DNA of 64,000 bases from Velocimicrobium porci. Its GTDB lineage: Bacteria > Bacillota > Clostridia > Lachnospirales > Lachnospiraceae. Position numbers and translations under genes: made by a program. Location of the stretch: contig NZ_VUMT01000010.1 in the NCBI RefSeq assembly GCF_009696045.1, forward strand, positions 50,138-114,137, given 5' to 3'. Shown here in pieces: positions 24,959-34,650 of this stretch (positions are counted from its first letter, which is position 1; each line of letters starts with the position of its first letter). The notes under the pieces were generated by a model, which made no database searches, was not told the origin of the DNA, and worked only from the letters and a program-made list of their open reading frames with translations.

Positions 24959-26029
24959 TTATTTTTCCTTTCTGCTTGTTATCCTTGTAATTCCATCTTT
25001 TGCTTTCTTATAAGTGCCACATTTCTTATAGTATGAAATTGCTTTCTCCTTTTGTCCCAGACACTCATAAATCACACCAATATTATACCATGAACGGAAG
25101 GAATTGACTCCCTCCATTCTCCAATTTTTATTTTGTGTTGCCTTTTGAAATTCTAAAATAGCTTCTTTAAAATGGCCATTATTCATATAAATCAGACCAA
25201 TGAGAAAAATAAAATCTGCATTTACCGCAAATTCATCGTACAATGCTAATAATTGCATTGCCTCTTTATATTGTTCTAAGTATAGCAAGGTATATCCATA
25301 GCTCTCGACCATATCTTGTACATATTCTAATTTTGGCTCTAAATCATATGTAAATGCTTTTTCAAAATATTCTTTTGTTTCTGAAAAATTTTTCTGCATA
25401 TATTCTGTTTTTCCCAATTGGTATAAAAGATAAGGGTCTTCTTTTTGTTTCAACTGTTTTAAAAGTAATGTTTTATTTCTTTCCGCTTTTTGCTTTTGGC
25501 TAAAAATCTCACTTTCATATCCTATATGTTCTGCTGTAACCGGCACTTCAAACAGTTTATTAAATGCTTCTCCTTTTACATGAACTACCTGCTCATGTAT
25601 GATTCCTTCATATCTGTAATATTTTTTGGAAAACAGGCGGTTTACATTTTCATTTAATTTATATTCTTCCTCATCACGGGTAAACAGATTAACCCTTTTT
25701 ATTCTTCCAATTCCCTGTGGATATTGTTCCAATAATAAATCAAGCTTTTCTAAATCATACTCTTGTACAAATTCATCGCAATCTATTACAAGTATCCAAT
25801 TATTAGAAGCTTTCGAGATTGCAAAGTTTCTTGCTGCTGAAAAATCATTTTTCCATTCAAAATCAAAAATTTTGTCTGTGTATTTTTTTGCTATTTCTCT
25901 TGAACCATCTGTAGAGCCCGTATCTGTGACTATAATTTCATCTCCCAGATCCTTTAGCTTTTCTAAACATTTTTCAAGATTAGAAGCTTCATTTTTCATT
26001 ATAATACATATCGACAATTTATTTTTCAT
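24959..26029 (-). CDS. glycosyltransferase family 2 with C-terminal TPR repeats
   Basis: 356 residues. The GT2 domain (about 1-185) has LSICIIMKNEASNLEKCL, EIIVTDTGSTDGSREI, the acidic DCDEFVQEYD and the HEQVVHV stretch. The C-terminal ~160 residues hold TPR-like helical pairs (DPYLLYQLGKTEYMQKNFSE and YNIGVIYECLGQKEKAISYY). ATG 26029 is favoured because AAGGTGG, overlapping the upstream stop, is 11 bases away; a GTG at 26044 is the alternative. TPR tails in such enzymes often bind protein substrates, here possibly flagellin. Sugar specificity unknown. Confidence 0.82.
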   Translation of the reverse strand: MKNKLSICIIMKNEASNLEKCLEKLKDLGDEIIVTDTGSTDGSREIAKKYTDKIFDFEWKNDFSAARNFAISKASNNWILVIDCDEFVQEYDLEKLDLLLEQYPQGIGRIKRVNLFTRDEEEYKLNENVNRLFSKKYYRYEGIIHEQVVHVKGEAFNKLFEVPVTAEHIGYESEIFSQKQKAERNKTLLLKQLKQKEDPYLLYQLGKTEYMQKNFSETKEYFEKAFTYDLEPKLEYVQDMVESYGYTLLYLEQYKEAMQLLALYDEFAVNADFIFLIGLIYMNNGHFKEAILEFQKATQNKNWRMEGVNSFRSWYNIGVIYECLGQKEKAISYYKKCGTYKKAKDGITRITSRKEK

Positions 26030-26045
26030 ACTATTTTTGTCCACC

Positions 26046-28379
26046 TTAATTTATTCCAAAACGCATTATATTATTTTTTAATTCCTCTACTTCCATTGTC
26101 GGATAAGAAATTGCCTCCAGATATTCCATTGCCTTCTCAAAATTGTTATGTTTATAATAAATATATCCTAACTTATATTTCGCATCGTCATTATCTGGAT
26201 TGCAATCAAGAAGATAGCCAAAAATGTTAGCAGCATCTTCATCCATATTCTTTTCCAGATAAATCTCTCCAATATATCCCAAAACAGCCTCCATCTCACC
26301 CTCGCCCCACTCGCAGGAGGCAATCACAATAAGTGCAATGTAAGAAACCTGATATAATTTTACATACCGGATAAAATCTTCGATTCTACTTTTTTCTCCA
26401 TTACTAATAATATCTGAAATAAGATATTTTACTGTATTATAATGATCCAGACATTTATCCAGACTGTCACATGTGCTTATAAAGTTATAAGCCCCTGACT
26501 TTTTCTCCATACTATAAATACACATAATGTTTCGGAGTTTTTCTATGTCTTTCTCTTTTATGTCAGCAATTTCTTCACTATTCATCAATTCTTCTAACTG
26601 CTCATATTTCTTTTCGCTCAGTAAAATGCTTATTTCCTTTTTTAATTCGTCAACATTGATTTCTTGTGTATTCGTGTTGTTTGGAATTGTAAGAAATAAT
26701 TTTCCTATATTCTGAATACATGTATTTAAATTGATGGAACTAATTCCATTACTTGAATTTAGATGATATCTGTCAAGTACCTGAGCTTCAAAAACAGAAT
26801 TTAAATCACCATATAAGTCCCAACTCTCAACCATATTATAATGTTCTGCTAAATCGTAAAGAGAACAATGCTGTTGAATATCCGGGTTATTATAATATAG
26901 CATATTAAACATTCGATACAATATAAAGTCCAAAGGAACATTTTCCATATGCCATTCCTGATCAAAGAAAACCCATTTCTCTCCAACAAAACAGTTCTGT
27001 GCTATCATGTCAATGTATCCATCTTTCAAAATGCAAGAATACTTATATGCTTCCTCTTCTTTTATCAAACCATAGTAAATCATACAGTTTTCTTTGGAAG
27101 GCACACAGTCAGAAGTCATTTTTATAAAATCAATCAATGTATCAATAAGAGCAAATGCTTCTTCTGTCTCATTCTTTTCAAAGCAAGATACCAATCTATG
27201 CTCCAAAGTTTCTCCATCATAAAATTCCATTTCCAGTTTTCCATTATTATAAGTAACTGGAAGTACCTGTATTCCTCTGTTTTTCAGGTTTTCCATGTTC
27301 GCATATACCTGTTTTATATGCTCCTCTCCATATATCGTTTTTGCTCTTTTTACAACCTGTTTTTTATCATCAATCGTTGTAATAATACGGTGTGCTGCAT
27401 TTCGTTCCCCACCGTCTTTCATAAACACTACTCTTCCCTCATTATTCTCTTTTGCAGAACATTCCACTAAAAATGAATTTGCAAAAAACTCAAACACTTC
27501 GTTTTCAATTAAATCATTATAAATATTTCTTTCGTCTGCAATCACAGATTCATTATCCGGTATATAATATCGTCTTAATGAATTTAATTCATTTTCACGA
27601 GGTAAATAATTCTCGGAATAAATTCTTTCCGGTAACTTATAATCCGGTAGTGGATAATAAAAGTAGCTATAACCATACCCACTTTTTTCCAGTAAATCAC
27701 GTAATTCCTTCTTTGAGAAGGTACGTGCATTTCCATTTCCAACTTTATATTGATTCATTCCATCAAAAGGTATTCCGGTATGATCTTCTTTTGCACCACA
27801 CCAATATTTTAATCCGTATTTATTTTCAATCGCAATCAAGAGCTTTCCATCTGGTTTTAAAAGTTCCTTTATCTTCTTTAAGAAATCTACAAATGGATTC
27901 TCTGATAACGTATAAGTTCCCTGATATTCTAATACACCAATCAACGTGATATAATCAAATTTTTGTTCAAATTCGATATCATTCAGATTCGCTACAATAA
28001 TTTCCAGATTATCTTTATCATAGCATCGATACTTTACAGCTGTTGCACGTCGTTTCGAAAGCTCTACGGCTGTAACATGCCCACAGCGTTCACACAACAT
28101 ATTTGTAATTGCACCCATTCCACAACCAATTTCAAGCACAGAATCATTTTTTGTAAACGGATACCAATTTAAAATGTTTTCCCTCAAATACGTCAAGTGA
28201 TAATAAGATGGCCATGACAAATTCTCATAAATAGACTTAGAATAGTCAACCTCTTGATTCGCTTTTATGATTTCTATAATCTCATCTTCCACATTTCCAT
28301 CCGAATAACTGTATTTTTCCTCGTACCATTTTAAATTCAACTCAGGAATCGGATTCTCTTTGCTCCATTCTTTTGTCAT
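26046..28379 (-). CDS. large methyltransferase fusion protein with kinase-like and TPR regions
   Basis: 777 residues from ATG 28379 (AAGGAG 9 bases upstream; ATG 28385 is only 3 bases from it). The N-terminal SAM methyltransferase domain (about 50-260) has VLEIGCGMGAITNMLCERCG, VELSKRRA, LIGVLEYQ and LLIAIENKYGLKYWCGAKED. A central part (about 330-520) has the look of a degenerate aminoglycoside-phosphotransferase/protein-kinase fold (VVKRAKTIYGEEHIKQVYAN; VFFDQEWHMENVPLDFILYR). The C-terminus carries TPR-like repeats (ANIFGYLLDCNPDNDDAKYK). First gene of the operon that runs down to aepX. Methyltransferases of this size occur in polysaccharide loci. Substrate unknown. Confidence 0.75.
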   Translation of the reverse strand: MTKEWSKENPIPELNLKWYEEKYSYSDGNVEDEIIEIIKANQEVDYSKSIYENLSWPSYYHLTYLRENILNWYPFTKNDSVLEIGCGMGAITNMLCERCGHVTAVELSKRRATAVKYRCYDKDNLEIIVANLNDIEFEQKFDYITLIGVLEYQGTYTLSENPFVDFLKKIKELLKPDGKLLIAIENKYGLKYWCGAKEDHTGIPFDGMNQYKVGNGNARTFSKKELRDLLEKSGYGYSYFYYPLPDYKLPERIYSENYLPRENELNSLRRYYIPDNESVIADERNIYNDLIENEVFEFFANSFLVECSAKENNEGRVVFMKDGGERNAAHRIITTIDDKKQVVKRAKTIYGEEHIKQVYANMENLKNRGIQVLPVTYNNGKLEMEFYDGETLEHRLVSCFEKNETEEAFALIDTLIDFIKMTSDCVPSKENCMIYYGLIKEEEAYKYSCILKDGYIDMIAQNCFVGEKWVFFDQEWHMENVPLDFILYRMFNMLYYNNPDIQQHCSLYDLAEHYNMVESWDLYGDLNSVFEAQVLDRYHLNSSNGISSINLNTCIQNIGKLFLTIPNNTNTQEINVDELKKEISILLSEKKYEQLEELMNSEEIADIKEKDIEKLRNIMCIYSMEKKSGAYNFISTCDSLDKCLDHYNTVKYLISDIISNGEKSRIEDFIRYVKLYQVSYIALIVIASCEWGEGEMEAVLGYIGEIYLEKNMDEDAANIFGYLLDCNPDNDDAKYKLGYIYYKHNNFEKAMEYLEAISYPTMEVEELKNNIMRFGIN

Positions 28380-28444
28380 TTCCATGTTCTCCTTCCGTTT
28401 TGGTTCTTTTTATTTTTTCTCATCATTCTCCTATTATCTTAGTC

Positions 28445-28473
28445 TTGCGCTCCTCTCTTTTTTCACTTATAAT
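28445..28473 (+). promoter_or_regulatory. sigma-A promoter of the gene at 28507
   Basis: TTGCGC (28445-28450), 17-base spacer, consensus TATAAT (28468-28473); the start would lie about 28 bases before the ribosome site. Confidence 0.7.
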
Positions 28474-28506
28474 ACAACTAATTTATTTATAATATTGGAG
28501 GTTTTT

Positions 28507-29622
28507 ATGAAAGAAATACTTATTCTAATCAGTTCATCTTCCTATGACAGAGAATATTATTTTGCTTCTGTCTTAGCAAAATATTTAAAAAATCTATTTT
28601 CTGATACAACTTGTGCTATTGTTCCTTTATCTTCCAACGCACCAGCTGACTTAATCAATGATTATACTTCTTCCGGTTGTGACCTTATTATTTCTTTTAA
28701 TGGACTTGGTTTTAATATTTCTTCTTTAAACGAAGATTTATTTTTTAACTGTCTGACTTGCCCATGTATTACTATATTTACAGACTCCTATTTCTTATCT
28801 ACAAATATAACAAGACTTTCAAATGAATATGACATGAATATAAATCTTGCTGTCGCTGTTTCTAATCCCTATGATTGCAACTATCTGCAAGAAAATTTTC
28901 ATAACGTTTCAAATGTCTTTTCTCTATTTCCTCCATGCGAACCAGAAGGCAATACTATTCCATGGGAAGAACGGGATATAGAAATATTTTGCCCTTCCTC
29001 CTATGTTTCTTCACAGAATCTACTTGAAAAAATAGATACTCTTTCACCGGCATTTCAACAAATTGCTCACAAAGTAATAGAGATTATAACGTTAAATAAT
29101 ACTATACATATAAAAGATGCCTTAATTGAAACCCTTACCAATCTGAATTTTGAATATACTTCACAGGAATTACAACTGTTACTTACTCAGTTTTCTTTTA
29201 TTCAAGAATATTTTTACTTCAAATCATTAGAAAATACATTAGCTTTTTTTGAAGCAAATAACATTCCTGTTACTGTATGTGGAAAAGGCTGGCAAAACTT
29301 TTTCTCAACTTCAGACTCCATTACTTATATCGGCTCTTTCGATGAGATTCCTTATACAGACACTTTAACTATTATGAAACAGAGTAAATTTGTATTAGAC
29401 CTTCCTTATCCGGGATATCAGAATATGCCAACTGACCGAACCATTCAAAGTATCTTCAACGGAGCAATTCCTGTATCAACTGTAGAAGAGGTGCAATACT
29501 ATGAAAATAATCCACAAGATGCAATAAGCAGACAACAGGTAATGAAGCAGGAATTTGAAACACAATACTCGATATCCAATATTTTAAAAACAATAAAAAA
29601 CTTTGCCGGACCATTATTATAA
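28507..29622 (+). CDS. CgeB-like glycosyltransferase
   Basis: 371 residues from ATG 28507, which has GGAGG 6 bases upstream; a longer in-frame start upstream has none and would run over the promoter. The N-terminal half is Ser/Asn-rich with a Rossmann-like start (MKEILILISSSSYDREYYFA). The C-terminal half has the GT-B-like pattern of the CgeB group: VTVCGKGWQNF, YIGSFDEIPYTDTLTIMKQS, FVLDLPYPGYQNMPTDRTIQ and IFNGAIPVST. It is more distant from the four other CgeB-type proteins here. It is encoded opposite to its neighbours, a single-gene unit with a strong promoter and terminator. Confidence 0.68.
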   Translation: MKEILILISSSSYDREYYFASVLAKYLKNLFSDTTCAIVPLSSNAPADLINDYTSSGCDLIISFNGLGFNISSLNEDLFFNCLTCPCITIFTDSYFLSTNITRLSNEYDMNINLAVAVSNPYDCNYLQENFHNVSNVFSLFPPCEPEGNTIPWEERDIEIFCPSSYVSSQNLLEKIDTLSPAFQQIAHKVIEIITLNNTIHIKDALIETLTNLNFEYTSQELQLLLTQFSFIQEYFYFKSLENTLAFFEANNIPVTVCGKGWQNFFSTSDSITYIGSFDEIPYTDTLTIMKQSKFVLDLPYPGYQNMPTDRTIQSIFNGAIPVSTVEEVQYYENNPQDAISRQQVMKQEFETQYSISNILKTIKNFAGPLL

Positions 29623-29637
29623 TCCGGCAAAGTTTTT
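29601..29637. terminator. bidirectional intrinsic terminator
   Basis: 10-bp perfect stem CTTTGCCGGA/TCCGGCAAAG followed by TTTTT on the plus strand and by TTTTTTATTG on the minus strand. The stop codon of the plus-strand gene lies in the loop. It ends both convergent transcripts. Confidence 0.92.
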
Positions 29638-29647
29638 ATCGAATCTT

Positions 29648-30814
29648 TTATACCATTTGTAACATTTGTTCTACTCTTTTTTGCATCGTATGGCACTGTT
29701 TCACTCTTTCTAACGCATTTCTTCTAATCTGCATTCTCTCTTCATCATGTTTTAAATAATAATTCACTTTTTCTTCCAAGTCTTTCAATCCATAATATAA
29801 AACGATTTCTTTATTCTCTTCAAATTCTTCTAAAATCCCTTGTTGATAATTTGAGATACAAAAACCTCCTGCTCCAACAATATCCATTACCCTTAATGGA
29901 ATTCCTGATCTTATCGTCTTAAGTGTAATGTTTAAGTTAATTTTACTCAGACGAAAAATTTTTGGTGCCTCTGAAAAATACAATGCAGCTCCCTTCATAT
30001 TAACATTCTGAAGTTTTTCGTCAATTGTTTCTGTATATAAGTTTACCTGATAATTTTTTGCTAAACGTTCTAAAATCTCTATCCTTTCCCGTTTGGTAAC
30101 CATTCTTCCCATATCCCAAAGCAACTTCTGTCTTTTTGAGATTGAGCATGCTTTTCCGGTTTCACCAATAGGATAATATTTTAAAATTTCTTTTGTCAAA
30201 CTTTCATTTAATAATTTGTCCAGCAAATCATATCCGTAAATCGCTTTCTGGGATTGTAAAATCCCCTCTATATATCCCATTAATTCCATTGGAATCTCAG
30301 CATTGTCAATAGATATTTTATCTGAATAAGTTTGTCCTACAAATGAAATCTCACTTGCATACTTTAAGTTATCTTCCTGCGTTATCTGCAATCGCTCTAA
30401 CCGGTCAAGATGAACGCCAAGCGGTAAATATTGTACCCGGTTATTGCCAAGTCTTCTCAATTCTTCTACAACTTCCCTGTCAAACACAAATATATGATTA
30501 CAGTCATAATAACTTTCTTTTGTGTATAAATCCTCACACGGACTATCATAAATCCATGAAATATATGCCATTCCTTTTTGGTTACAAATAGAAGCAATTA
30601 CTGGAAAAAAGTTAAAAGAAAATACTGCGTCATATACGGTTTCATTTATTTTCTCTTCCAGCTTCTTCCTTAAAAATTCTTCTTTTCTTTCTCGATTGGC
30701 ATCATTATCGATAATTGCATATCCAATCCGGTCAATTTCTATTCCTAACGATTGGAATACTTCTTTTACATCTCGATACCCATATCCATTCCACTCATAT
30801 ACCAGTATTTTCAC
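29648..30814 (-). CDS. CgeB/DUF3880-type glycosyltransferase
   Basis: 388 residues. N-terminal DUF3880-like half: AVFSFNFFPVIASICNQ, SWIYDSPCEDLYTKE, NHIFVFDREV. C-terminal GT-B half: KINLNITLKTIRSGIPLRVM, GAGGFCISNYQQ. The start is GTG 30814, overlapping the region of the upstream stop by close spacing (3 bases), with GGAAAG about 10 bases upstream. It is the last of three consecutive CgeB genes (33402, 30818, 29648) downstream of flagellin. The acceptor is probably flagellin or its glycan. Sugar unknown. Confidence 0.82.
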   Translation of the reverse strand: MKILVYEWNGYGYRDVKEVFQSLGIEIDRIGYAIIDNDANRERKEEFLRKKLEEKINETVYDAVFSFNFFPVIASICNQKGMAYISWIYDSPCEDLYTKESYYDCNHIFVFDREVVEELRRLGNNRVQYLPLGVHLDRLERLQITQEDNLKYASEISFVGQTYSDKISIDNAEIPMELMGYIEGILQSQKAIYGYDLLDKLLNESLTKEILKYYPIGETGKACSISKRQKLLWDMGRMVTKRERIEILERLAKNYQVNLYTETIDEKLQNVNMKGAALYFSEAPKIFRLSKINLNITLKTIRSGIPLRVMDIVGAGGFCISNYQQGILEEFEENKEIVLYYGLKDLEEKVNYYLKHDEERMQIRRNALERVKQCHTMQKRVEQMLQMV

Positions 30815-30817
30815 CTT

Positions 30818-33400
30818 TTATCTTGCTTTCCTTTCCAATTCTTTTTTATATTCTTCCACAAAGATTCTACGGCTTTTTCCATAAGCTGTACCTAGGTCTT
30901 TATTACATTCCTGATCATGCAGACACCAAAAAGCCGACTGTTTTGGAATTACAACCTTATATCCTTTTCGTCGAAATTCCATGCTTTGCGATACATCATA
31001 GTGATGCCATCCGGTAAATATATCACTTCTCCATGGAATATCTTTTGAAGTCACCATAAGTACTCCATCCACTGCCTCTACTTCAATAAAATCTTCTTTA
31101 ACCTCATTAATTCTCGAAGATTCTGCTCCCAATATAACATCCTGATAAAGCTCGCGATAATCATCTTTTTCGTCATCTTCCCACCACACACCATTTTCAG
31201 GCATTCTCGTTGTACCGGCAACTCCGATTAATCCTATCTTGGAATCCAGTGAAAAAATTTGCAAAATATCAAATAACATATACCTGTTTACAAGCATAAC
31301 ATCCTGATGCATGTAAATTTTATAATCAGCATTCGATTGCTTCATTGCACGATTATAAGCTTCTGTTATCCCCGTTGCATCTGTTATTGCTAAAATCTCT
31401 ATTTCACAGCCATGTGGAATATAAAGCTGTGAAATATATAATTTACACTCTGAAAAATAAGCTTCATTATTGGTACAAATGATAAAGCAGAATTTCTTAG
31501 ATGAGGTATTCATAGCTTTCATTTCCTCTGCCTGCTGATTCCTATTTAATAATTTAAAACCATTAACTGCTTCCTCTTCATCCGAATTCAACTGTCTGTA
31601 TTGGAACAGATACTGCTTGGCCAACTCTTTTTCTCCTGCCTCATATAACGTCAAATACAAATTATAAAGTACTCTGCTATCTGACGGATCTATTTTATTC
31701 TCATCAAACAACAACATTACCGATTTATCATACATTTTTGCTTTATAAAAAGTATATGCAGCCCGATTATAAAACTCTTTTTTGTTAATGATACTATACT
31801 CACTTATCATATGGATTAACTCATATGGAATTTTTTCTGTTCTCACATATTCTGCTAACTCTTCCTGATAACATTCATCTAAATCAAATTCATTTCTTCT
31901 CATCAAAAACTTCAAATGAAAATACTGATGCACTAGCTGTTCGATTCCTCTATATGAATGGAACAGTTCTGATTCATGTCTGTCACTCTCTAATAAAAAT
32001 GCCTGCAAATATATGTATATAACTGCCAGATTGGTATTTAAAAGTTCTAAATTAAACAAACCTGATTCCTGAAAATATATATTTTGTATTAAGTCACATG
32101 CCTTTTCATAATCCTTTTGTTTTAATGCCTCATCAATGTTACATTCTAATTCTTTTTCTTGTTTTTTCTTGTCCTCATGTTCTGATTTTTTACCCTGTGC
32201 AATGGAATGACTGATATCTTTTTGCAAAATTTCTTCCATAATTTTAAATATGTCACTTAACCGATTTTCCCATGTAAAATACTTTCTGACTTTTTCATAT
32301 CCATTCCTGGCAATTTCTTTTCTTTCGTCTTCATGTTCCAGATAATAATTGATTTTTTCAACTAAGTCTTTTTCATCTTCATAAATAACAAGATCTTTTC
32401 CAATCTCAAAAAAATCTTCCATTTCACTTTGATAATTGGATATAAGAAATCCCTGATTTCCAAGTATGTCTAAAATTCTTAGTGGAAGTCCTGTCTGAAT
32501 TGATTTTAATGAAATATTAATGTTAATTTTACTGCAACGGAAAATTTTAGGCATCTCATCTTCATAGCGAGCAATTCCTTTCACACAGACTTTAGGAACT
32601 GCTGTTGTATCACTTTTTGTATACAAACTTACTTTTGCCTGTTCTGAAATTGCATTTAACAAGTGAATTCGTTCCATTTGTGTGCACTTTATTCCAAGGA
32701 ATTCATCGACTACAATATCCTTTACTACCTCATTGTAATCTTCTTGCAATGGAACCCAGTCTGCATATTTTTTAAATTCAGCTGCTATCTCATCGGTAAT
32801 GACATCTTCTAATAAGTTATAACCATACACTTGTAACTGTGCATCTAAAACACCTTTCACGTACCCTTTTAAATATTCCGGCAAAATTTTTTCTATTTCA
32901 AAACTGTCATATTTTGTCTTCTCATTATATAAAGAACCAATGAATACAACATCTTCTGTATATAGCTTTTTATCCTGATCTGTTATTTCTATCTGATCCC
33001 AGGTTTCAATATTAGTTCCCAGTGGCATATAAAAAATATGTCCCGGGTTATACTCCGCAAACTTTTGAGCCATCTTTCGGTCAAAAATAAAAACATAATT
33101 GCATGGAAATGCCAATGCTTTTGAATACAAAGTTATTTCAGGGGAATCAACTACCCAAGAAATATAAGGAATTTTAAATATATTGCATACTCTTGAAATA
33201 AGTGGTACGAAATTCATTGTAAATACAAAATCATATGTTCTTTCTCCTAATAGCGTTCTTAAATCATCCAGGCAATCCATATCATAATCAGGACTTTTTA
33301 ATTCTCTCGCGTATTCAACAACCTCAAATCCCATATTTTTCAATGTCATACACACATCGTCTTCGCTTAAAATGTTCCACTTATAAAACAAAACAACCAT
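30818..33400 (-). CDS. two-domain glycosyltransferase: CgeB/DUF3880 plus StrF-like GT2
   Basis: 860 residues from ATG 33400, set by GGAG 9 bases upstream that overlaps the previous gene's stop. Residues ~1-385 are a full CgeB-type enzyme (FTMNFVPLISRVCNIFK; NISLKSIQTGLPLRILDILG). A charged linker and TPR-like helices follow (about 400-640). Residues ~645-860 match the StrF-like Glyco_tranf_2_5 domain: FIICTNNEAYFSECKLYI, EAYNRAMKQSNADYKIYMHQ and GWHHYDVSQSMEFRRKGY. One chain could add two sugars in turn to the same acceptor. It overlaps the gene at 33402 by tight coupling. Confidence 0.82.
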   Translation of the reverse strand: MVVLFYKWNILSEDDVCMTLKNMGFEVVEYARELKSPDYDMDCLDDLRTLLGERTYDFVFTMNFVPLISRVCNIFKIPYISWVVDSPEITLYSKALAFPCNYVFIFDRKMAQKFAEYNPGHIFYMPLGTNIETWDQIEITDQDKKLYTEDVVFIGSLYNEKTKYDSFEIEKILPEYLKGYVKGVLDAQLQVYGYNLLEDVITDEIAAEFKKYADWVPLQEDYNEVVKDIVVDEFLGIKCTQMERIHLLNAISEQAKVSLYTKSDTTAVPKVCVKGIARYEDEMPKIFRCSKININISLKSIQTGLPLRILDILGNQGFLISNYQSEMEDFFEIGKDLVIYEDEKDLVEKINYYLEHEDERKEIARNGYEKVRKYFTWENRLSDIFKIMEEILQKDISHSIAQGKKSEHEDKKKQEKELECNIDEALKQKDYEKACDLIQNIYFQESGLFNLELLNTNLAVIYIYLQAFLLESDRHESELFHSYRGIEQLVHQYFHLKFLMRRNEFDLDECYQEELAEYVRTEKIPYELIHMISEYSIINKKEFYNRAAYTFYKAKMYDKSVMLLFDENKIDPSDSRVLYNLYLTLYEAGEKELAKQYLFQYRQLNSDEEEAVNGFKLLNRNQQAEEMKAMNTSSKKFCFIICTNNEAYFSECKLYISQLYIPHGCEIEILAITDATGITEAYNRAMKQSNADYKIYMHQDVMLVNRYMLFDILQIFSLDSKIGLIGVAGTTRMPENGVWWEDDEKDDYRELYQDVILGAESSRINEVKEDFIEVEAVDGVLMVTSKDIPWRSDIFTGWHHYDVSQSMEFRRKGYKVVIPKQSAFWCLHDQECNKDLGTAYGKSRRIFVEEYKKELERKAR

Positions 33401-33401
33401 A

Positions 33402-34571
33402 CTAATTTTCTCCAATCAACTCCAATATTTGTGTAATTCTTTGCTCCATTCTATGGTACTTCATGACCTTCTGATAACCATTTTGAATAATTTCTTTCCG
33501 TTCGTCATCATGTTTCAAATAATAATCAATCTTTTCCATCATGTCTTTTTCACTTTCAAAGCAAACCAAATCTTTATCTATTTCAAAAAAATCCGGAATT
33601 TCTTCTTGATAATTTGTTAATAAAAATCCCTGATTTCCTATAATATCCCATATTCGTAACGGTAGTCCCGATTTAATAGTTCTTAACGTTATATTCAAAT
33701 TAATTTTACTGAGTCGAAATACCTTCGGCATCTCTTGCAAGTAATCTACATATCCTTTGTTTCTGATATTCCTAATATCAGAAACATCACTTCCTGTATA
33801 AATATCAACTAAAAATTTACTTGCTGCTTCCCTGATATATCGTTCTCTTTCTCTTGCTGTAACCTCTACTCCTAAAAAACTATTCGCAAACAATAGCTTT
33901 TCTGTTCCAATGTAATTTTTCTCACTATCAACAAAACTAATATATTTTTTTAACTCTTTCATAATTGAGTCATCTAGCAATTCTTCCATAAAATTATAAC
34001 CCCATATTTTCTGCTGCGCAGATATGATTCCTTCAAAGTACCCTTTTAAGTACTCCGGTAATCTCTCTAGATATTGATAATAAGTTCTCTCACGATAAAG
34101 GCTTCCTACAAAAGATACATCACAACTGTATTTTTCTTTGTCATTCTCTGTAATCTCAAGATTCGAAAACGAGTCTGCATCAAATCCTAATGGTAAATAA
34201 TATACATTTGAAACACCTCTGTTTTTTAAGTCCATGTAGCTGTCTCTGTCAAATATAAAGAAATAATTGCAACTATTATAAATTGTTTTCGAAAATAATG
34301 TATATAACGGACTGTCTGTCGTCCATGCAATATATTTAACACCATAACGTTCACAAGTTTTTGAAATAATCGGAAAATAATTGATTGTTATTACAAATTG
34401 ATAACGTTCCATTCTTAGTTTTTCAATTAAACAATTTTCCAAATATTCATCTTCTTCAAATCCCCTAATCTCTTGCCAAATAATCCGATCCACACAATAG
34501 TTTTTCTTTAAAAGTATATTATAAACAGCTTCTTGACCCAACCCTTTCCAGTTGCACATCAATACCTTCAT
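33402..34571 (-). CDS. CgeB/DUF3880-type glycosyltransferase next to flagellin
   Basis: 389 residues. N-terminal half: MCNWKGLGQEAVYNIL, VITINYFPIISKTCERYG, WTTDSPLYTLFSKTIYNSCN, YFFIFDRDSYMDL. C-terminal half: KINLNITLRTIKSGLPLRIW, DIIGNQGFLLTNYQEE. It begins 80 bases after the flagellin stop, beyond a perfect palindromic terminator, and no separate promoter is obvious, so its expression may come from read-through of flagellin transcripts. Close homology to the enzymes at 14655, 29648 and 30818 shows local gene duplication. A flagellin glycosyltransferase is the probable role. Confidence 0.83.
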   Translation of the reverse strand: MKVLMCNWKGLGQEAVYNILLKKNYCVDRIIWQEIRGFEEDEYLENCLIEKLRMERYQFVITINYFPIISKTCERYGVKYIAWTTDSPLYTLFSKTIYNSCNYFFIFDRDSYMDLKNRGVSNVYYLPLGFDADSFSNLEITENDKEKYSCDVSFVGSLYRERTYYQYLERLPEYLKGYFEGIISAQQKIWGYNFMEELLDDSIMKELKKYISFVDSEKNYIGTEKLLFANSFLGVEVTARERERYIREAASKFLVDIYTGSDVSDIRNIRNKGYVDYLQEMPKVFRLSKINLNITLRTIKSGLPLRIWDIIGNQGFLLTNYQEEIPDFFEIDKDLVCFESEKDMMEKIDYYLKHDDERKEIIQNGYQKVMKYHRMEQRITQILELIGEN

Positions 34572-34604
34572 ATCTTTTCCTCACAATTTTTTTTAATATG
34601 AAAT

Positions 34605-34628
34605 AAGACTGACCATATGGTCAGTCTT
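34605..34628 (-). terminator. flagellin terminator (perfect palindrome)
   Basis: Perfect inverted repeat AAGACTGACCAT/ATGGTCAGTCTT (12 bp arms, no loop bases beyond the centre), 22 bases after the flagellin stop. The T-run is short, so partial read-through into the glycosyltransferases is plausible. Confidence 0.7.
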
Positions 34629-34650
34629 ATAAATAATGTTAAACTCTCGA

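Noticed and set aside
26949..27470. 173-codon plus-strand reading frame
   Set aside because: Lies wholly inside the 777-residue methyltransferase gene on the other strand; no ribosome site; Phe/Ile/Cys-rich composition typical of antisense shadow frames.
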